The notes beneath the pieces were generated by a model that was not told the DNA's origin, made no database searches, and was given only the letters and a program-made list of their open reading frames with translations. DNA of 64,000 nt from Rhizobium cauense (lineage in GTDB: Bacteria; Pseudomonadota; Alphaproteobacteria; Rhizobiales; Rhizobiaceae). Shown here piece after piece: positions 40,118-49,744 of the stretch; the stretch's first letter is position 1, and every line of letters begins with the position of its first letter. The position numbers were made by a program, and so were the translations under genes. The DNA lies in NCBI RefSeq assembly GCF_019511525.1, contig NZ_JAEUAT010000001.1, positions 248,001 to 312,000 of the forward strand, in the 5' to 3' direction.

Positions 40118-41005
40118 ATGAGCGATTACCTTCCCTCCCTTTCGGCGCTGCGTGCCTTTGAAGCGGCCGCCCGGCATCTCAGCATGACATTGGCAGCGAA
40201 GGAGCTCAATGTGACGCCGGGAGCCATCAGCCTCCAGATCCGCGATCTGGAGGCATCGCTTGGCGTCAAACTCTTCGAGCGGAAAACGCGCGCGCTCGCC
40301 CTGACAGTGGAGGGCGCAGACTACTTTTCGACGCTCAGGGCGGCATTCCGGCTCGTTCGGGAGGCTACGGCAGCGATCACGGCGCGGGGACGCGGCGCCG
40401 TCCTCAACATCACCTGCACGGCGGGCTTTGCGACCTACTGGCTCGTACCGCGTCTCGGACGCTTCGAGGCGATGCATCCCGAAATCGACGTTCGCATCAG
40501 CGCGTCGCATCGCGTGCTCGATTTTCAGCGTGACCGGATCGATCTCGCGATCCGTCATGGGCTCGGTGGCTATGACGGCCTGATCAGCGAGCGCCTTGTG
40601 GACGACGAGCTCGTACCGGTCTGCACGCCAAGGCTTGCACTGGAGCTTGGTGACGATCCTTCTCCGGACGGCCTTGCCCGCTTCCAGCTGATCCACGACG
40701 TTTATCGCCATGACTGGCAGCTCTGGCTGCAGGCAGCGGGCGCGACCGGCGTCGATCCGTCGCGCGGGCCGGTCTTCATGCATGGCAACGGAGCCTATGA
40801 CGCCATGAAGGCCGGACTAGGATTTGCGCTGATGCGACGGTCGTTCCTTGAGCGCGACCTCAGCGAGGGTGCCGTGGTTACACCCTTTCCGCTCGGTATC
40901 GCGAGCCGCCTCGCGTTTCATCTCGTCTATCCCGGACCTGCTCTGGAGCGGCCGGCAGCGGCAGCTTTTCGCCGCTGGCTGCTGTCGGAAGCACGGCCTG
41001 AGTAG
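40118..41005 (+). CDS. LysR-family transcriptional regulator (GcvA-like)
   Basis: A 295-residue regulator with the N-terminal helix-turn-helix (SLSALRAFEAAARHLSMTLAAKELNVTPGAISLQIRDLEASLGVKLFER) and a C-terminal effector domain from about residue 90. The DNA-binding half resembles GcvA-type LysR proteins. It is divergent from the DMT permease gene, its likeliest target; the intergenic 217 bases hold no gene. The next genes downstream (fhuF-fhuP) start 170 bases after its stop and are probably separate. Confidence 0.88.
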   Translation: MSDYLPSLSALRAFEAAARHLSMTLAAKELNVTPGAISLQIRDLEASLGVKLFERKTRALALTVEGADYFSTLRAAFRLVREATAAITARGRGAVLNITCTAGFATYWLVPRLGRFEAMHPEIDVRISASHRVLDFQRDRIDLAIRHGLGGYDGLISERLVDDELVPVCTPRLALELGDDPSPDGLARFQLIHDVYRHDWQLWLQAAGATGVDPSRGPVFMHGNGAYDAMKAGLGFALMRRSFLERDLSEGAVVTPFPLGIASRLAFHLVYPGPALERPAAAAFRRWLLSEARPE

Positions 41006-41175
41006 CCTACTCGTCATAAGAGCCTCTCTTTAATTCGTGAAGCGGGTTTCCTTCGGGCTCTTTCTTGACTATTACACTCCACATAAAATCTGAAACGAGC
41101 TACTCCGCCCGATACACCGATGAACAGCTTCCCATTTTTCGCGCGACTCCTTTCCGCGCCATACCTGGTGAATTG

Positions 41176-41925
41176 ATGGGAAGCGCACAGCACCATGTGG
41201 CTGATCCGGGCGGCAGCGCCTCGATCCTCTCTGCAGCCTTCGCTGGCGAGCACGCATGGTGCAGTGAGAAGATGGCTCTTTCCGCCGATCTGCCGGACGG
41301 AGTACCGCTGCCGCTGTTCTTCAGCAACGGCGGGTTCAAGCAGGCGATCGATCACTACGCCGAGACCTGCGGCAATAGCGACAGGCGTGCTGTCGTCTCG
41401 ATGTGGTCGTTGTACTACTTCTCCACCCTATCGATTCCCTATGTGTTGGCCCGCCGCCTCGCCGCGCAGGAGCTTCCCGTTGCCTTCGACGGAATGACAA
41501 TTGCATTACAGGAGAACGGGTTGCCGCGCGCATTCGGCGTCCCGCACCGGGGCAGGCACGCCGAGGGTGGCGATGGGGAAGGTTTTGAAGCCATTGGGCC
41601 GTTGTTGGAAGGGCATCTGCCTGATGCCATCAGGAAGCTCACCGCCTCCGGTATTTCGGCCAAGCTGTGCTGGAACAATGCCGCTGTCTATCTGGATTAC
41701 GTGCTGCGATTGACGCAGCAGCCAGAAGGCCCCGATCTGCCGGTCTTCGTCCGCGGCTGCCTGCCCGACGGCGGCGTCAACCCGCTCTGCGGCAGCGTCC
41801 GATATGTCGAGGAAGGCGGCGAGTGCGTCGCCCGACGGAAGATATGCTGCCTGCGCTACATGCTGCCTGGTGTAGCGAGCTGCGGCAAGCTTTGTGCCCT
41901 TCCAAGCCAAAGGAACGTTCAATGA
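41176..41925 (+). CDS. fhuF: FhuF-like ferric-siderophore reductase
   Basis: Predicted to reduce ferric hydroxamate siderophores in the cytoplasm with a [2Fe-2S] cluster. The central block DRRAVVSMWSLYYFSTLSIPYVLA and the C-terminal RRKICCLRYMLPGVASCGKLC match the FhuF family. The four cluster Cys are present as Cys-Cys-x10-Cys-x3-Cys, where E. coli FhuF has x2 in the last interval. The frame opens at a TTG at 41065 (286 residues); the ATG at 41176 gives 249 residues, closer to the family, though its ribosome-binding site is weak. The stop overlaps the following fhuP-like start. Confidence 0.8.
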   Translation: MGSAQHHVADPGGSASILSAAFAGEHAWCSEKMALSADLPDGVPLPLFFSNGGFKQAIDHYAETCGNSDRRAVVSMWSLYYFSTLSIPYVLARRLAAQELPVAFDGMTIALQENGLPRAFGVPHRGRHAEGGDGEGFEAIGPLLEGHLPDAIRKLTASGISAKLCWNNAAVYLDYVLRLTQQPEGPDLPVFVRGCLPDGGVNPLCGSVRYVEEGGECVARRKICCLRYMLPGVASCGKLCALPSQRNVQ

Positions 41926-43049
41926 CGTCGTCCACCTTCACCAGACGCGGCTTTCTTGCTGCGGCGTCCGCCACACTCTGCACGCCAACCCTGCTAAGGG
42001 CGGAAACACGCTGGCCGCTGACCGTCACCGATGCTGTCGGCCGAACGGTGACAATCGCGAAGAAACCCAAGGCGATCATCCTCGGTACCGGTTTCAATCT
42101 CTTCGCGCTCTCCCTGATCCATCCGGATCCGGTCAGCCTGCTGGCCGGCTGGGCGACCGACATGAAGACGGACAACTCGTTCATCTATGAAGCCTTCCGC
42201 AAGAAGTTTCCGGCCATCGACAACGTACCGCTTGTCAGCAATGGGCAGGCGGATGGCATGTCCTTCGAAGCCGCACTCTCCCTGGAGGCCGATCTTGCCA
42301 TCATGGGCCGGTGGCAGGCCGACGGCGAGCAGGGCCAACGTGCCATCGACTATCTCGAATCGATCGGCGTGCCGGTGGTCGTCGTCGATTTCAATCTCGA
42401 TCCGCTGAAAAGCACCCCCCGGGACATGCGCCTGCTCGGTCGCGTTCTCGAATGCGACCAGCAGGCGGAAAGCTACGCTCAGTTCTTCGAGAAGCGGGTT
42501 GAGCGCATCAGGACGGGCGCGGCCGGAAAGGGCGCAGCGGGGCCACTGGTATTGATGGATGCCTTTCCAAGCCCGACGCGAGGCAGCTGGGCAGTGGGTC
42601 GGACCGGCCTTGGCGAACTCATCACGCTTGCCGGCGGCCGTAACATCGCGGACAAGAACCTGCCTCCACAGGGCGGGCCGGTGACGGCGGAATACATCAT
42701 CGCGGCAGAACCGGACGTCTATATCGCTACCGGCTCACCGGGCGGCACCTACACGGTGTTCTCCATCGGCCCCGGTGTCGATCCCGCAGAAGCCCGGCAA
42801 TCGCTCAGGGAAACCGTCAAGGCACCAAGCCTTGCGCCAATCAAGGCCGTGCGCGAAGGAAACGTGCACGGCATGTGGAACTTCTTCAACGCGGTTCCGC
42901 TGAATGTCCTGGCTGCGGAAGCCATCGCATCATGGGTACGGCCTGACCTGTTCGGCGACGTCGATCCGGCGGGCAGCCTCGCCGAGATCAACGAGCGTTT
43001 CGCCGCTGTTCCCATGGAAGGGGCATATTGGACCAGCCTCACCGCTTAG
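41922..43049 (+). CDS. fhuP: Periplasmic ferric-siderophore binding protein (FhuP/FhuD-like)
   Basis: A 375-residue solute-binding protein. It starts with a twin-arginine type signal (TRRGFLAAASATLCTPTLLRA) and then the TroA-like fold: TVTDAVGRTVTIAKKPKAIILG, LEADLAIMG, GVPVVVVDFN and GRTGLGELITLAGGRNIADK. Overlap with fhuF (ATGA) matches the fhuF-fhuP hydroxamate-siderophore locus of Sinorhizobium, so the name is by family and context. The ABC permease and ATPase are not next to it and must be elsewhere. It is convergent with the next gene, whose end it overlaps by 4 bases. Confidence 0.8.
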   Translation: MTSSTFTRRGFLAAASATLCTPTLLRAETRWPLTVTDAVGRTVTIAKKPKAIILGTGFNLFALSLIHPDPVSLLAGWATDMKTDNSFIYEAFRKKFPAIDNVPLVSNGQADGMSFEAALSLEADLAIMGRWQADGEQGQRAIDYLESIGVPVVVVDFNLDPLKSTPRDMRLLGRVLECDQQAESYAQFFEKRVERIRTGAAGKGAAGPLVLMDAFPSPTRGSWAVGRTGLGELITLAGGRNIADKNLPPQGGPVTAEYIIAAEPDVYIATGSPGGTYTVFSIGPGVDPAEARQSLRETVKAPSLAPIKAVREGNVHGMWNFFNAVPLNVLAAEAIASWVRPDLFGDVDPAGSLAEINERFAAVPMEGAYWTSLTA

Positions 43050-44125
43050 CGGCTTGCTGCGCCGGTCTTGAAAAGGCTGCCGGTCGGCGTCTGAAGGAAC
43101 ATCTCCAGCGGAATATACTCCTGATGCAGGAAGCCGGCGGACGGCAGCAGGTCGGCGCGCACCATCTCGATGACGGCAACCACCGAGGCCGACGTCGTCC
43201 ATGCGATCGCCGTCCGGCGGACGCCTGATATCTCGATCGGATAATAGGCGCGTACAAACTCCTTGCGGCGCAGACTGCCGTTCACCGTGCCTTCCGCCGC
43301 CACGTGGACATAGACAACGTCGTCGTCAACCGGAGGCTTGGCGTTGGTGAGGATTTCGCCGGCGAGCTTTCGCCTGTCGCGCATCAGGAGTTCATGGAAG
43401 AAGAAATTCATCAGATCCATATGCCCGGGATAGCGCATCGTCTTGTAGTCAAGGTTCTCGACCTTGCCGAGCATGGTGTCGCACATGGTTCCAAGCCCCC
43501 CTGACGTCGTAAATGCCTCGAGCTTCACGCCCTCGACATAGATCGTCTCATGCCATTCCATCGGTGAGACGAGCTTGCGGACACCGCCCTCGATGACTTC
43601 GCAATCGTTCAGATACTCGTTGACCACGCCTTCCGGCGACCAATTGAAAGCGTAACCGAGGAGCCCCGTCGGATGTTGCGGCAGCGCTCCGACCCGCATG
43701 CGAATGGAACGGCATTTATCGAATCCGTCCGCAAGGCTTGATCCGACAATGCCGACGAAGCCGGGTGCAAGACCACATTGCGGCGCCATCAGGCCACGAG
43801 CAGTCTTGGACAGCTCGATGATGGAATTCGTGGTCGGCACGTCCTCCGTAAGGTCGAAATAATGGATCCCCGCGAGATGGGCTGCGCGGGCGAGGTTGAG
43901 GTTGAGATGATAGGGCAGGCAGGAAAGCACTGCCTCCACGCTGGACAAGAGTTCGCCGACAACCGAGGGGTCCGAGATATCGCCACTACGGCATTCGAAT
44001 GGCAGATCTTCCGTGGGCGCCTGGATATCCACGCCGAGCACCTGGAGACCGCCCTCATGCAGGAGCGTTGCCGCCAACCGCCCAACCTTGCCCAGCCCGA
44101 GAACAGCGATCCTGTCGAAGCTCAT
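43046..44125 (-). CDS. Saccharopine dehydrogenase-like oxidoreductase
   Basis: A 359-residue NAD(P)-dependent enzyme of the saccharopine dehydrogenase/carboxynorspermidine reductase family. The Rossmann motif IAVLGLGKVGRLAATLLHEGG is at the N-terminus, followed by VEAVLSCLPYHLNLNLARAAHLAGIHYFDLTED and APQCGLAPGFVGIVGSSLAD. The substrate could be saccharopine or a related amino-acid conjugate; the sequence does not decide. GGAGG sits just before the ATG at 44125. It lies downstream of dnaA on the same strand, separated by the dnaA terminator. Confidence 0.8.
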   Translation of the reverse strand: MSFDRIAVLGLGKVGRLAATLLHEGGLQVLGVDIQAPTEDLPFECRSGDISDPSVVGELLSSVEAVLSCLPYHLNLNLARAAHLAGIHYFDLTEDVPTTNSIIELSKTARGLMAPQCGLAPGFVGIVGSSLADGFDKCRSIRMRVGALPQHPTGLLGYAFNWSPEGVVNEYLNDCEVIEGGVRKLVSPMEWHETIYVEGVKLEAFTTSGGLGTMCDTMLGKVENLDYKTMRYPGHMDLMNFFFHELLMRDRRKLAGEILTNAKPPVDDDVVYVHVAAEGTVNGSLRRKEFVRAYYPIEISGVRRTAIAWTTSASVVAVIEMVRADLLPSAGFLHQEYIPLEMFLQTPTGSLFKTGAASR

Positions 44126-44175
44126 CGGTTCCTCCCCGCCAGATCCCGATTCGAAGGGTACAGAAGATTGTGCGC

Positions 44176-44207
44176 AAAAGAAAACGGCCGGAGCAATGCC
44201 CGGCCGT
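44176..44207 (-). terminator. Rho-independent terminator of dnaA
   Basis: On the minus strand a perfect 8-bp stem ACGGCCGG / CCGGCCGT (44207-44200 with 44191-44184) is followed by TTTTCTTTT. It ends transcription about 25 bases after the dnaA stop. Confidence 0.85.
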
Positions 44208-44233
44208 AAAACTTGCATAGAAAGGTTGCCTTG

Positions 44234-45784
44234 CTATTCGTTGATCAAACGCTTCAGCAGTTCGATCTCGTGCGAGAGCTTGGTGTCCGCGGCAATCAGC
44301 TCCTCGATCTTACGCACCGCGTGCAGCACGGTCGTATGATCGCGACCGCCGAAACGGCGACCGATTTCCGGGAAGGACCGTGGCGTCAATGTCTTCGACA
44401 GATACATGGCGATCTGGCGCGGCTTGACGATGACACGGGTGCGGCGGTTCGAGACCAGCTCCTGACGCGACACATTGTAGTGCCGTGCAACGATCCGCTG
44501 GATGTCCTCGATACGGACACGGCGCGGCTCGCCGGAACCAACGAGATGCGCGAGCAACTCGTCGACACGCTCGACCGTCAAGTTCGGCTCGAAGGAGCGA
44601 CGGAAGAGCAGCTGGTTGAAGGCGCCTTCCAGTTCGCGACCGCTTGCCGTGATGTTACGCGCTACATGGTTCAGCAGTTCGGCCGGAATTTCCAGAGACG
44701 GATCTTCGAGGCGAGCATTCGCAAGACGACGCTTCAGGATTTCGAGACGCATCTCGTAATCCGGGGCGTCGAGCTCGATCGCCACACCGCCCTGCAAACG
44801 CGAGCGGACGCGTGGATCGAGCGACTCCAGCTCCCAGGGCGCGCGGTCGGCCGCGACCACGACCTGCTTGGCGCTGTCGAGCAGCATGTTCAGCAGGTGG
44901 CAGAACTCGTGCTGGATCATCTTGCCCTGCAGGAACTGCATGTCGTCGATGATCAGGAGGTCGATGTTGCGCAGCGAGTCCTTGAGCGTCAGGGCATCAT
45001 TGTCGCGGATCGCGGTTGCGAAACGCCACATGAAATACTCTGCCGTCAGGTAGACGACGCGCAGTGCGCGCGGGTTCTGAACCGCGGCATTGGCGATCGC
45101 CTGCAGAAGGTGCGACTTGCCGAGACCGACGCTGGAATGGACGAACAGCGGGTTGAAACGGACAGCGCCCTGCCCGGCCTCCGCAATCGTCTTGGCAGCG
45201 GCGAGTGCCACACGGTTGGAGCTGCCCTCGACGAAGGTGTCGAAGGTGAAGCGCGAGTCCAGCGGCGACCCGAAGAGCGGCTGACCGGCACTGGCCGGGC
45301 GGGCCGCAGCCGCGGAAGAGACCGCCTGCTGCGCAATCTGGCCGGCATGCTGCGCCACAGGGCGGCGCATTTGTGCGGCAGCAACAGGCTCCGGCGAAAC
45401 CGGCTCTTCAGCCGGCTTTCCAACGCCACGCGTTGCTGTACGCACGAGAATTTCGACTTTCAGGATTTCGGAGTCTTCTGCCTGGAACAGGCTGGTGATC
45501 AGTTCAAGATACCGGTTGTTGATCCAGGACTTCAGGAAAGTGGTTGGCACCGTGAGGCGCACGACACTCTTGGAAACCGAATGTAGTTTCAGCCGGGCAA
45601 ACCAGCTTGCATAAACATCCGGGCCGACTTGCGCCTTCAGACGGGCGCTGACACGCTCGAAAAGTACACCATGCTTCATGTCTCCCTTTTCCCCTGCCGC
45701 TCCAGCACAAATAGAGCCAAACGCCTGCGGTTCATTGTCCCCACTCTCCAGGGCATCCGCCTTCATTGTATTCATCTGCATCAT
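44234..45784 (-). CDS. dnaA: Chromosomal replication initiator protein DnaA
   Basis: AAA+ protein that opens the replication origin. Domain I begins near [25 protein letters not shown]; a linker (about 120-175) leads to the ATPase with Walker [16 protein letters not shown] and Walker [14 protein letters not shown], and domain IV has the signature [20 protein letters not shown]. Several starts are possible: ATG at 45796, 45784 (after GGAAGG, chosen here, 516 residues), 45781, or [10 protein letters not shown] about 35 residues further in, which would give the usual length. The extra N-terminal segment ([17 protein letters not shown]...) is therefore uncertain. The long upstream region is described separately. 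Confidence 0.93.
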   Translation of the reverse strand: MMQMNTMKADALESGDNEPQAFGSICAGAAGEKGDMKHGVLFERVSARLKAQVGPDVYASWFARLKLHSVSKSVVRLTVPTTFLKSWINNRYLELITSLFQAEDSEILKVEILVRTATRGVGKPAEEPVSPEPVAAAQMRRPVAQHAGQIAQQAVSSAAAARPASAGQPLFGSPLDSRFTFDTFVEGSSNRVALAAAKTIAEAGQGAVRFNPLFVHSSVGLGKSHLLQAIANAAVQNPRALRVVYLTAEYFMWRFATAIRDNDALTLKDSLRNIDLLIIDDMQFLQGKMIQHEFCHLLNMLLDSAKQVVVAADRAPWELESLDPRVRSRLQGGVAIELDAPDYEMRLEILKRRLANARLEDPSLEIPAELLNHVARNITASGRELEGAFNQLLFRRSFEPNLTVERVDELLAHLVGSGEPRRVRIEDIQRIVARHYNVSRQELVSNRRTRVIVKPRQIAMYLSKTLTPRSFPEIGRRFGGRDHTTVLHAVRKIEELIAADTKLSHEIELLKRLINE

Positions 45785-46109
45785 GCCGCCTTCCATTCGT
45801 CGGCCGACCTAGTTCGTCGCCCGATTATTTCCCCGCTATGGCCAGAAAGTGGCACCCTCATGAGCCACTCGCCTGCCGGTTCACTCAAGTACTGCCCCAC
45901 TCACAAGACGTTCCCAGGAAAACGCAAGACCGCATCATGCGGTTCGACTGCTTTCCGTCGGACTGAATGCCGCTCCTCGTCACGCGGCGCCCGGTCGTCC
46001 TGTCACGACTTCTCTTCCCTACTCCGGTTTCACGCCACGCGTGCAACCAACACACAAAACAACACTGTTCCGCGACAGCCACGTCGCGGTCAAAAATGCT
46101 CAAGTGCTT

Positions 46110-46136
46110 GAAAAAACGGAGGCCTAAACTCTCCGT
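46110..46136 (-). terminator. Minus-strand terminator inside the dnaA leader region
   Basis: Perfect stem ACGGAG / CTCCGT (46136-46131 with 46121-46116), 9-base loop, then TTTTTT on the minus strand. It lies about 450 bases after the rpsT terminator and 325 bases before dnaA, with no gene between. It must end either a small RNA or a prematurely terminated dnaA leader. Confidence 0.65.
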
Positions 46137-46560
46137 AACAAGTGGCACAGGTTCATCGCCCTGCCGACGTGGCAGTTTCAGACCTAGCCTTCACAGGTGA
46201 TGTCTGGACCCCTTGTTGGAGGGCATTTAGGCAGGATCGAATGCGGGAATCAACGATGAATTTTACGCAAAATTAAGAGCGGGCCGTTGACTCTGGCGAC
46301 GGCTTTAGGGCGTCACATCCATGTCAAAAAAGAATCGCTTTTGAATCAAGGAGATTCCCGCCGCCGGCATTTTTGACACGTATAAAAAGAAAAAAATAAA
46401 AAAGCTGCTTGACTCTGCTCAGACCGCAGATTGTAGGCCCTGAGTCGAGCGCACCTGAAGTATCCTACAATAAGTGTTTGTTTTTATTGTATTTTTCGTG
46501 TCACACGCCCGACATGAAAACGTCGCCGAATTAACCATACGGAAGCCAACCGGCAGAATC

Positions 46561-46587
46561 GAAAAAGCCCGACAAAGTTGCCGGGCT
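46561..46587 (-). terminator. Rho-independent terminator of rpsT
   Basis: On the minus strand AGCCCG / CGGGCT (46587-46582 with 46571-46566) with a 10-base loop followed by TTTTTC, about 30 bases after the rpsT stop. Confidence 0.8.
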
Positions 46588-46617
46588 AATCATAATGATA
46601 GGTTTATTAACGAAAGA

Positions 46618-46896
46618 TTATGCGGTCGCAGAAACCGACAGAGCCTTCACACGAGCTGCGAGGCGCGAAACCTTGCGGGAAGCCGTGTTGGCGTGAACAA
46701 CGCCCTTGCTTGCGGCGCGAGCCAGTTCCGGCTGAGCGGCCAGGAAAGCTTCCTTTGCCTTGGCAGCATCACCAGATGCGATTGCCTCTTCGACCTTGCG
46801 AACGAAAGTACGAACGCGCGAGCGACGAGCCTTATTGACGTCGGTACGGCGGGCGATCTTGCGGGTCGCTTTTTTCGCCGAAGTTGTATTGGCCAT
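46618..46896 (-). CDS. rpsT: 30S ribosomal protein S20
   Basis: Primary 16S rRNA-binding protein of the small subunit; 92 residues, Lys/Arg/Ala-rich and helical ([30 protein letters not shown] at the start, [20 protein letters not shown] near the end). The ATG at 46896 follows GAGAGG; the longer in-frame extension to 46965 is rejected. rpsT upstream of dnaA is a conserved rhizobial arrangement. Confidence 0.96.
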   Translation of the reverse strand: MANTTSAKKATRKIARRTDVNKARRSRVRTFVRKVEEAIASGDAAKAKEAFLAAQPELARAASKGVVHANTASRKVSRLAARVKALSVSATA

Positions 46897-47081
46897 GGAT
46901 GCCTCTCTAAGAATTCGAACAAACTCCGTCATTACCGCGGGCCTTGCGGCCACTTCATACAGCAATGCGGGAGCATAATCGGAAAACCGGAGTGGCTTCC
47001 CGAACCGTGGGCGGGCATATAACCCTAAAGCCGACCCACGTCAACGCGCATTTTCAAGGAAACGCCGCCTTTCTCCAAGGC

Positions 47082-47855
47082 TCAGCGGTTCTTGAAGGCA
47101 GGCTTACGCTTTTCGATGAAGGCCGTCATCCCCTCTTTCTGATCTTCGGTGGAAAACAGGCTATGGAAAAGCCGGCGCTCGAAGCGCAGACCTTCGTCCA
47201 GCGTCGTCTCCAAGGCGCGGTTTACCGCCTCCTTGGCCATCAGGACCGAAGGGCGGGAGAGCGAGGCAATCTTGGCAGCAGCCTCCAATGCCTCGTCCAG
47301 CAGACGTTCAGGCGCCACTACACGCGAAACGAGTCCCGCGCGCTCGGCTTCGGCAGCGTCCATCATCCGGCCGGTGAGGATCAAGTCCATGGCCTTATAT
47401 CTGCCGACGGCACGCGTCAGCCGCTGAGAGCCGCCCATCCCAGGGATGACGCCAAGCGTGATCTCGGGCTGGCCGAACTTGGCCGTTTCAGAGGCGATGA
47501 TGATATCGCACATCATCGCAAGCTCGCAGCCGCCGCCGAGCGCGAAGCCGCTGACGGCCGCAATGACAGGCTTGCGCACTTTGGCGACGTCGTCCCAGCC
47601 GCTCATCAGATCGCGGCTATAGACATCGACATAGCTGAGCGGCTGCATTTCCTTGATGTCGGCACCGGCGGCGAATGCGCGCTCGGAACCGGTCAACACC
47701 ATGGCGCCGACGGCATCATCGGCCTGGAAGGCTTCGTAGGCCTGCAGAAGCTCCTTCAGCACCGTCGAATTCAGCGCGTTCAGCGCCTGCGGGCGGTTCA
47801 AGGTGATCAACCCGACTGCGCCGCGGGTTTCGACGATCAGTGTTTCATAGGTCAT
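47082..47855 (-). CDS. Enoyl-CoA hydratase/isomerase family protein
   Basis: Crotonase-fold enzyme of 257 residues, predicted to hydrate trans-2-enoyl-CoA in fatty-acid oxidation. The oxyanion-hole segment [11 protein letters not shown] (near 65) and [40 protein letters not shown] with both catalytic Glu (near 115 and 135) are intact. The ATG at 47855 follows GGGAGG; the longer frame is a shadow of mutM. It lies immediately downstream of mutM (14-base gap). Confidence 0.93.
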   Translation of the reverse strand: MTYETLIVETRGAVGLITLNRPQALNALNSTVLKELLQAYEAFQADDAVGAMVLTGSERAFAAGADIKEMQPLSYVDVYSRDLMSGWDDVAKVRKPVIAAVSGFALGGGCELAMMCDIIIASETAKFGQPEITLGVIPGMGGSQRLTRAVGRYKAMDLILTGRMMDAAEAERAGLVSRVVAPERLLDEALEAAAKIASLSRPSVLMAKEAVNRALETTLDEGLRFERRLFHSLFSTEDQKEGMTAFIEKRKPAFKNR

Positions 47856-47869
47856 GGATAATCCTCCCG

Positions 47870-48760
47870 TTATTTCTGGCAAGCAGGGCAATAGAAGGTC
47901 GAACGCCCCGCCTGAACGATGCGTGCGACCGTACCGCCGCAATCAGGCGTGCGGCAAGGTAGACTTTCGCGGTCATAGACCGAGAAGGAATGCTGGAAGT
48001 AACCGAGCGAGCCATCCGTCTGGATATGGTCCCGCAGCGACGAGCCGCCCGCCTTGATGGCGTCAGCAATGACATCACGGATCGAGGCGACCAGGAAATC
48101 CATTTGCTTGGTCGGCTTGCCGGTCTTGGTGACGACAGTCGCTGCCGCACGGGTCGGGCGCAGATGTGCGCGCCATAACGCCTCGCACACATATATATTG
48201 CCGAGCCCGGCGATATTTTTCTGATCGAGCAGCGCGCTCTTCAGTGGTTGCGCCTTGCCCATGAAGCGTTCCGCCAGATAGGCGGCACTGAGTTCGTTGC
48301 CCGTCGGCTCCGGCCCGAGGCCAAAGAGGAAAGGATTGAGATCGAGTTCGGAGCGCTGCGCCATATCCATGAAGCCGAAGCGGCGCGGGTCATTGTAAAT
48401 GACGCGGCTGATGCCGTTCGGTCCTTCCAGATGGAAGATTGCGTGGTCATGCTTCTCATCCTTCGAACGGGGATGATGAAACTCGCCGGGAACATCGGAA
48501 AGCGGTCCCGCCTCGATGCGGAACGAGCCGGACATGCCGAGATGCGAGATGATCGTCGTGCCGTCGTCGAGGTCGATCAGCAGATACTTGGCGCGGCGGC
48601 CGAGCGCGACGATCTCCCGGCCGGTTGCCCTCGTCTCCAGACCGTCCGGGAAGGGAAACCGCAGGTCCTTGCGGCGCAACTCCAGGCGGGCGATCCGCGC
48701 ACCTTCCATGGTGGGAGCAAGCCCGCGTCGGACGGTTTCGACTTCTGGCAATTCCGGCAT
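47870..48760 (-). CDS. mutM: Formamidopyrimidine-DNA glycosylase (MutM/Fpg)
   Basis: Removes 8-oxoguanine and formamidopyrimidines from DNA. The 296-residue protein starts [14 protein letters not shown], so the catalytic Pro2 and Glu3 are present. The Lys in the beta-loop, the helix-two-turn-helix ([20 protein letters not shown]) and a C-terminal zinc finger (CRTPDCGG...FYCPACQK) follow. The start at 48760 is fixed by the Pro-Glu requirement. Divergent from ubiE across 151 bases. Confidence 0.95.
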   Translation of the reverse strand: MPELPEVETVRRGLAPTMEGARIARLELRRKDLRFPFPDGLETRATGREIVALGRRAKYLLIDLDDGTTIISHLGMSGSFRIEAGPLSDVPGEFHHPRSKDEKHDHAIFHLEGPNGISRVIYNDPRRFGFMDMAQRSELDLNPFLFGLGPEPTGNELSAAYLAERFMGKAQPLKSALLDQKNIAGLGNIYVCEALWRAHLRPTRAAATVVTKTGKPTKQMDFLVASIRDVIADAIKAGGSSLRDHIQTDGSLGYFQHSFSVYDRESLPCRTPDCGGTVARIVQAGRSTFYCPACQK

Positions 48761-48911
48761 CTTAACCCATCTATATCTAACATGTTTCAACCACGGGCGT
48801 TGTGCGCTATAGCGCCAAGGTGCCGCGGCCTTGACCGTGGCCCACAGATAGCGCCGCGCGCGTCCGTTCGCTATGGTCGCCGCGCCGATTTCAGAAAGAT
48901 GGAGTATTTCG

Positions 48912-49688
48912 ATGTCAGAAAGCCGTACCTCCGCCGAAGGCGGCATGGAAACATCCTACGGCTTCCGCGAAGTGGCGGACGGTGAAAAGCAAGGTCTCGT
49001 CAACGAGGTCTTCCACAAGGTCGCCAAGCGCTACGACATCATGAACGACGTCATGTCGGTCGGCATGCATCGCGTCTGGAAGGACGCCATGATCTCGGCT
49101 CTGAACCCGCGCAAGGAGCCTGGCTACAGGACGCTCGACGTGGCCGGCGGCACCGGCGACATCGCCTTTCGCATCATCGAAGCCTCCAACCGGATGGCGC
49201 ATTCGACCGTGCTCGACATCAACGGCTCGATGCTATCAGTCGGCGCCGAGCGCACCGCCAAGAAGAAGCTTTCTGACAACCTGACTTTCGTCGAGGCCAA
49301 TGCCGAGGACTTGCCGTTCGAACCGAACAGCTTCGACGCCTACACGATCGCCTTCGGCATCCGCAATGTGCCGCGCATCGACGTGGCGCTCAGCGAAGCC
49401 TACCGCGTGCTGAAGCGCGGCGGTCGGCTGCTCGTGCTCGAGTTCTCTGAAGTGGACATGCCGCTCCTTGACCGCGTCTATGATACCTGGTCCTTCAATG
49501 CCATTCCGAAGTTCGGCAAGGCGATCACCGGCGAGGCCGAGCCTTATCAGTACCTCGTGGAATCCATCCGCAAGTTCCCCAATCAGGAGAACTTCGCCGA
49601 GATGATCCGCAATGCCGGCTTCTCGCGCGTCAGCTTCACGAACTATACCGGCGGGATCGCAGCTCTCCACTCTGGCTGGAAGCTCTGA
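48912..49688 (+). CDS. ubiE: Ubiquinone/menaquinone biosynthesis C-methyltransferase
   Basis: SAM-dependent C-methylation step in ubiquinone synthesis; 258 residues. Signatures include [26 protein letters not shown], the SAM motif [14 protein letters not shown] (near 75), [37 protein letters not shown] and [18 protein letters not shown]. The frame is open upstream to 48873, but the ATG at 48912 gives the usual length. ubiB follows 56 bases downstream. Confidence 0.95.
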   Translation: MSESRTSAEGGMETSYGFREVADGEKQGLVNEVFHKVAKRYDIMNDVMSVGMHRVWKDAMISALNPRKEPGYRTLDVAGGTGDIAFRIIEASNRMAHSTVLDINGSMLSVGAERTAKKKLSDNLTFVEANAEDLPFEPNSFDAYTIAFGIRNVPRIDVALSEAYRVLKRGGRLLVLEFSEVDMPLLDRVYDTWSFNAIPKFGKAITGEAEPYQYLVESIRKFPNQENFAEMIRNAGFSRVSFTNYTGGIAALHSGWKL

Positions 49689-49744
49689 GGGATGGTTCGA
49701 CAGCAATCGTTCACCCGCTCGCTTTCGCAGGCAGGCAATCCGGC

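Larger units (their letters stand above)
45785..46617. other. 833-base non-coding region upstream of dnaA
   Basis: Between rpsT and dnaA, both on the minus strand. I find no protein-coding gene. Features, read on the minus strand: the rpsT terminator (46587-46561); a T-rich stretch with TTTTTTATTTTTTTCTTTTT around 46403-46383; TTGACA near 46326, a possible -35; a hairpin CTGCC-acgtc-GGCAG (46176-46162); a second rho-independent terminator (46136-46110); then about 310 bases to the dnaA start with an AGTGGC/GCCACT inverted repeat (45848-45869). No convincing cluster of TTATCCACA-type DnaA boxes was seen. Confidence 0.6.

Noticed and set aside
45785..46617. Replication origin next to dnaA
   Set aside because: No cluster of DnaA boxes was recognised, and in rhizobia the origin is normally near hemE rather than dnaA.
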